Assembly: GCA_019677205.1 (NCBI GenBank)
Contig: JAAMXY010000368.1
Location: 1 to 30,331 of the forward strand
Source of the DNA: Pinguiococcus pyrenoidosus
Lineage: Eukaryota; Sar; Pinguiophyceae; Pinguiochrysidales; Pinguiochrysidaceae
Length of the DNA: 30,331 nucleotides
Direction of reading: 5' to 3'
The notes below the pieces were generated by a model. The model did no database searches, was not told the origin of the DNA, and saw only the letters and a list, made by a program, of their open reading frames with translations. The position numbers and the translations under genes were made by a program. Positions 28,827-30,331 of the stretch are shown piece by piece. How positions within the stretch are numbered: the first letter of the stretch is position 1; each line of letters begins with the position of its first letter.

Positions 28827-30331
28827 TCAGACCCGGAGCTGGTCTACTCTCGCGAGCGTCTCCAGCTTCATCAGTGCAGCCGCACGATGCACCCGCTCCG
28901 CATCGGCTTGCACCCCGCCGCTGCCACCTCTCGCGTCGAGGGCAGGCTTCTCTTTGAATGCCTCCCCTTCCGCCACCTCCAGCCGGGCTAGCGCGCTCCT
29001 CAACGCCTTCGAGCCGAAAGGCTGCGCTCCTGATGCGCCCTCCTTCGCGCTCTCGCAGGTTGCTTCCGCATCCGCATCCGCATCCGTGTTTGCATCTACA
29101 TCCGCACGCCTCCACCCAAGATACTTCCGGTCCAGTTCGTGGCACAGCGCCTCGCTCGCGCGAGCGCCGTTCGTCTCATAGCTCAGCGCGAGGACACCAG
29201 CAGCAGGCAGCTCCTGCGGCCAGTTGCTGGGCAGCTCGATGTCCGCGGCGTTCAACCGGATCGCATGCAAGCAGCTCGCACCCTTCTTGCTCCGCATGTC
29301 CAAAGTAAGCAGCAGGCAAGCGAGGCCTCGCTCCTCGGGCACGCTCAGGTCAAGGGTGTAGCTTCCATCCGGGTGGACGGGGTTGAAAAAGGCCGCTTGG
29401 CCAAGCCGCCGCTTGGCAGCCGCTAGCTCTGGCGCGTCGAGCTCCTTGGCAAGCTTGTCAAGGTTCGTCTCATCAACGACGCGCCGATAGAAGAGAACCA
29501 CAAGCTCTGTGCGATCGGTGCCTTCTCGGCTTGCTCTCAAGAGCTTTGCCAGCTGCTCCACCGACAGATACACCGTGCTGGACGCCCGCAGCAAATCGAT
29601 CTCACGCGCTTGGCATTCACGGCTAAGCTGCAAAACAAGTCTTTCGAGAAGCCGCCTCCTCACGAAGCCATCAGCCGCGTCGTCGAGGTTAACGTCGTGC
29701 AGGTTCATCAGCTTTTTACGGACTTCTTCGAGGGAGAGTCGAATGCCCCGCCCCTCCAGTCTGCGGAGCAGCTCCGACTCCTCCAGGTACTCCCAAAAGT
29801 CCTCGTTTACGACACCAAGGACGTCCTGAAAAGAGCTCTTCAGTGCCATTGCCTCTTGGCGAGGCAAAACGAAACGCCGGAGGAACTCCTCAAGCTCCTG
29901 CTCTCGGACCGGCTCGGTGCCCGGAGTCGGCCGGTGCGGGGAGACGAAGTCAAAGTCGAGGATGCCTGCTGTGGGTACCGCGCCTTCGGGAGAAATCTGC
30001 AAAGCTCTCGCGTCAAGCGTCGCATTCGAAAAGGCTCTGCGCCCATGGCTACTGGCCAGAGCGACATGACCGCCTCTCGTCCAACGACAATCCCGGAAGA
30101 GGCGCTCGAGGACCAGGCGGTCGTATTCAAGGCTGCAGTTCAGAGTGTAGTGCCCGGTAGGATTTCGCGGATTGAAGAGCAGGTAGCTGCCCAGCAGCTT
30201 CTCGACCCGCCGTCGCTCCATGACGCTGAGCTCGTCCAGGAGGTGAAGGACGCCCTTCTCATCATCGACGATGGTGTAGAGGTTCGCCGCAGCCCGTATC
30301 CTCTCGGAGCCCGGGTCCAACGCGCGTAGTA
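28827..30331 (-). CDS. Protein with a duplicated FNPxxPxGxYTL domain (5' end beyond window)
   Basis: The minus-strand frame is open from the right edge to the stop at 28827 (about 500 codons visible) with no ATG near its upstream end, so the start lies outside. It has two copies of a roughly 110-residue module. Copy 1 contains DEKGVLHLLDELSVMERRRV, LLFNPRNPTGHYTLNCSLEY and ends VPTAGILDFDFVS. Copy 2 contains ETNLDKLAKELDAPELAAAK, AFFNPVHPDGSYTLDLSVPE and ends LPAAGVLALSYE. Between them is a charged helical linker (about 160 residues, LEEFLRRFVLPRQEAMALKS). The C-terminus holds a short Asp/Ala repeat (DANTDADADAEA) from a GCATCC microsatellite. No signal or membrane segment is seen. The family is not recognised by name; a scaffold or adaptor role is possible. 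Confidence 0.78.
   Translation of the reverse strand, partial: LRALDPGSERIRAAANLYTIVDDEKGVLHLLDELSVMERRRVEKLLGSYLLFNPRNPTGHYTLNCSLEYDRLVLERLFRDCRWTRGGHVALASSHGRRAFSNATLDARALQISPEGAVPTAGILDFDFVSPHRPTPGTEPVREQELEEFLRRFVLPRQEAMALKSSFQDVLGVVNEDFWEYLEESELLRRLEGRGIRLSLEEVRKKLMNLHDVNLDDAADGFVRRRLLERLVLQLSRECQAREIDLLRASSTVYLSVEQLAKLLRASREGTDRTELVVLFYRRVVDETNLDKLAKELDAPELAAAKRRLGQAAFFNPVHPDGSYTLDLSVPEERGLACLLLTLDMRSKKGASCLHAIRLNAADIELPSNWPQELPAAGVLALSYETNGARASEALCHELDRKYLGWRRADVDANTDADADAEATCESAKEGASGAQPFGSKALRSALARLEVAEGEAFKEKPALDARGGSGGVQADAERVHRAAALMKLETLARVDQLRV

Overview
This is nuclear DNA from a eukaryote. The genes carry short spliceosomal introns (about 50-105 nt, GT-AG, some with CTAAC/CTAAT branch-point-like sites), proteins typical of the eukaryotic secretory pathway and spliceosome, and a Pol III tRNA gene. 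A KRE6/SKN1-type GH16 enzyme, an algal-type secreted EGF-like protein, a CAP10-like GT90 enzyme and several signal-peptide proteins fit a unicellular alga or stramenopile-like protist. The species cannot be fixed from this window.

Layout, left to right. A Use1-like SNARE (minus, cut by the left edge) diverges from the U2 snRNP factor SR140/U2SURP (plus). SR140 converges stop-to-stop on an eight-exon ankyrin protein with a signal peptide (minus). Then come a GH16 beta-glucan enzyme (plus), an HD-domain protein (minus), a compact protein kinase (plus), a membrane prolyl 4-hydroxylase-like oxygenase (minus, containing a (GA)n tract and a 69-N assembly gap), an unrecognised protein (minus), a PDZ-like protein (minus), a tRNA-Arg gene (minus), a secreted EGF-like protein (plus), a small basic probably mitochondrial protein (minus), a serine carboxypeptidase (plus), a coiled-coil protein with a signal peptide (minus), a SAM methyltransferase (plus), a GT90 glycosyltransferase (minus), a small secreted protein (plus), and a protein with a duplicated domain (minus, cut by the right edge).

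The most striking item is the tRNA. Between 16114 and 16208 on the minus strand the 3' half of a tRNA-Arg(UCU) lies upstream of its 5' half, separated by 22 nt. Joined in the right order, the halves give a perfect 73-nt cloverleaf. This is a circularly permuted tRNA gene, a class known from only a few algal lineages and archaea.

The genes are not a pathway cluster. What they share is arrangement: strands alternate almost perfectly, so neighbours share short divergent promoters. Four of those promoter regions contain TTTCGCGCC or TTTTGGCGCCAAAA motifs near the start codon. Many products enter the secretory pathway (SNARE, oxygenase, carboxypeptidase, GH16, GT90, EGF-like, ankyrin protein). Exon boundaries were worked out by hand from splice consensus, reading phase and protein continuity, with no transcript data.
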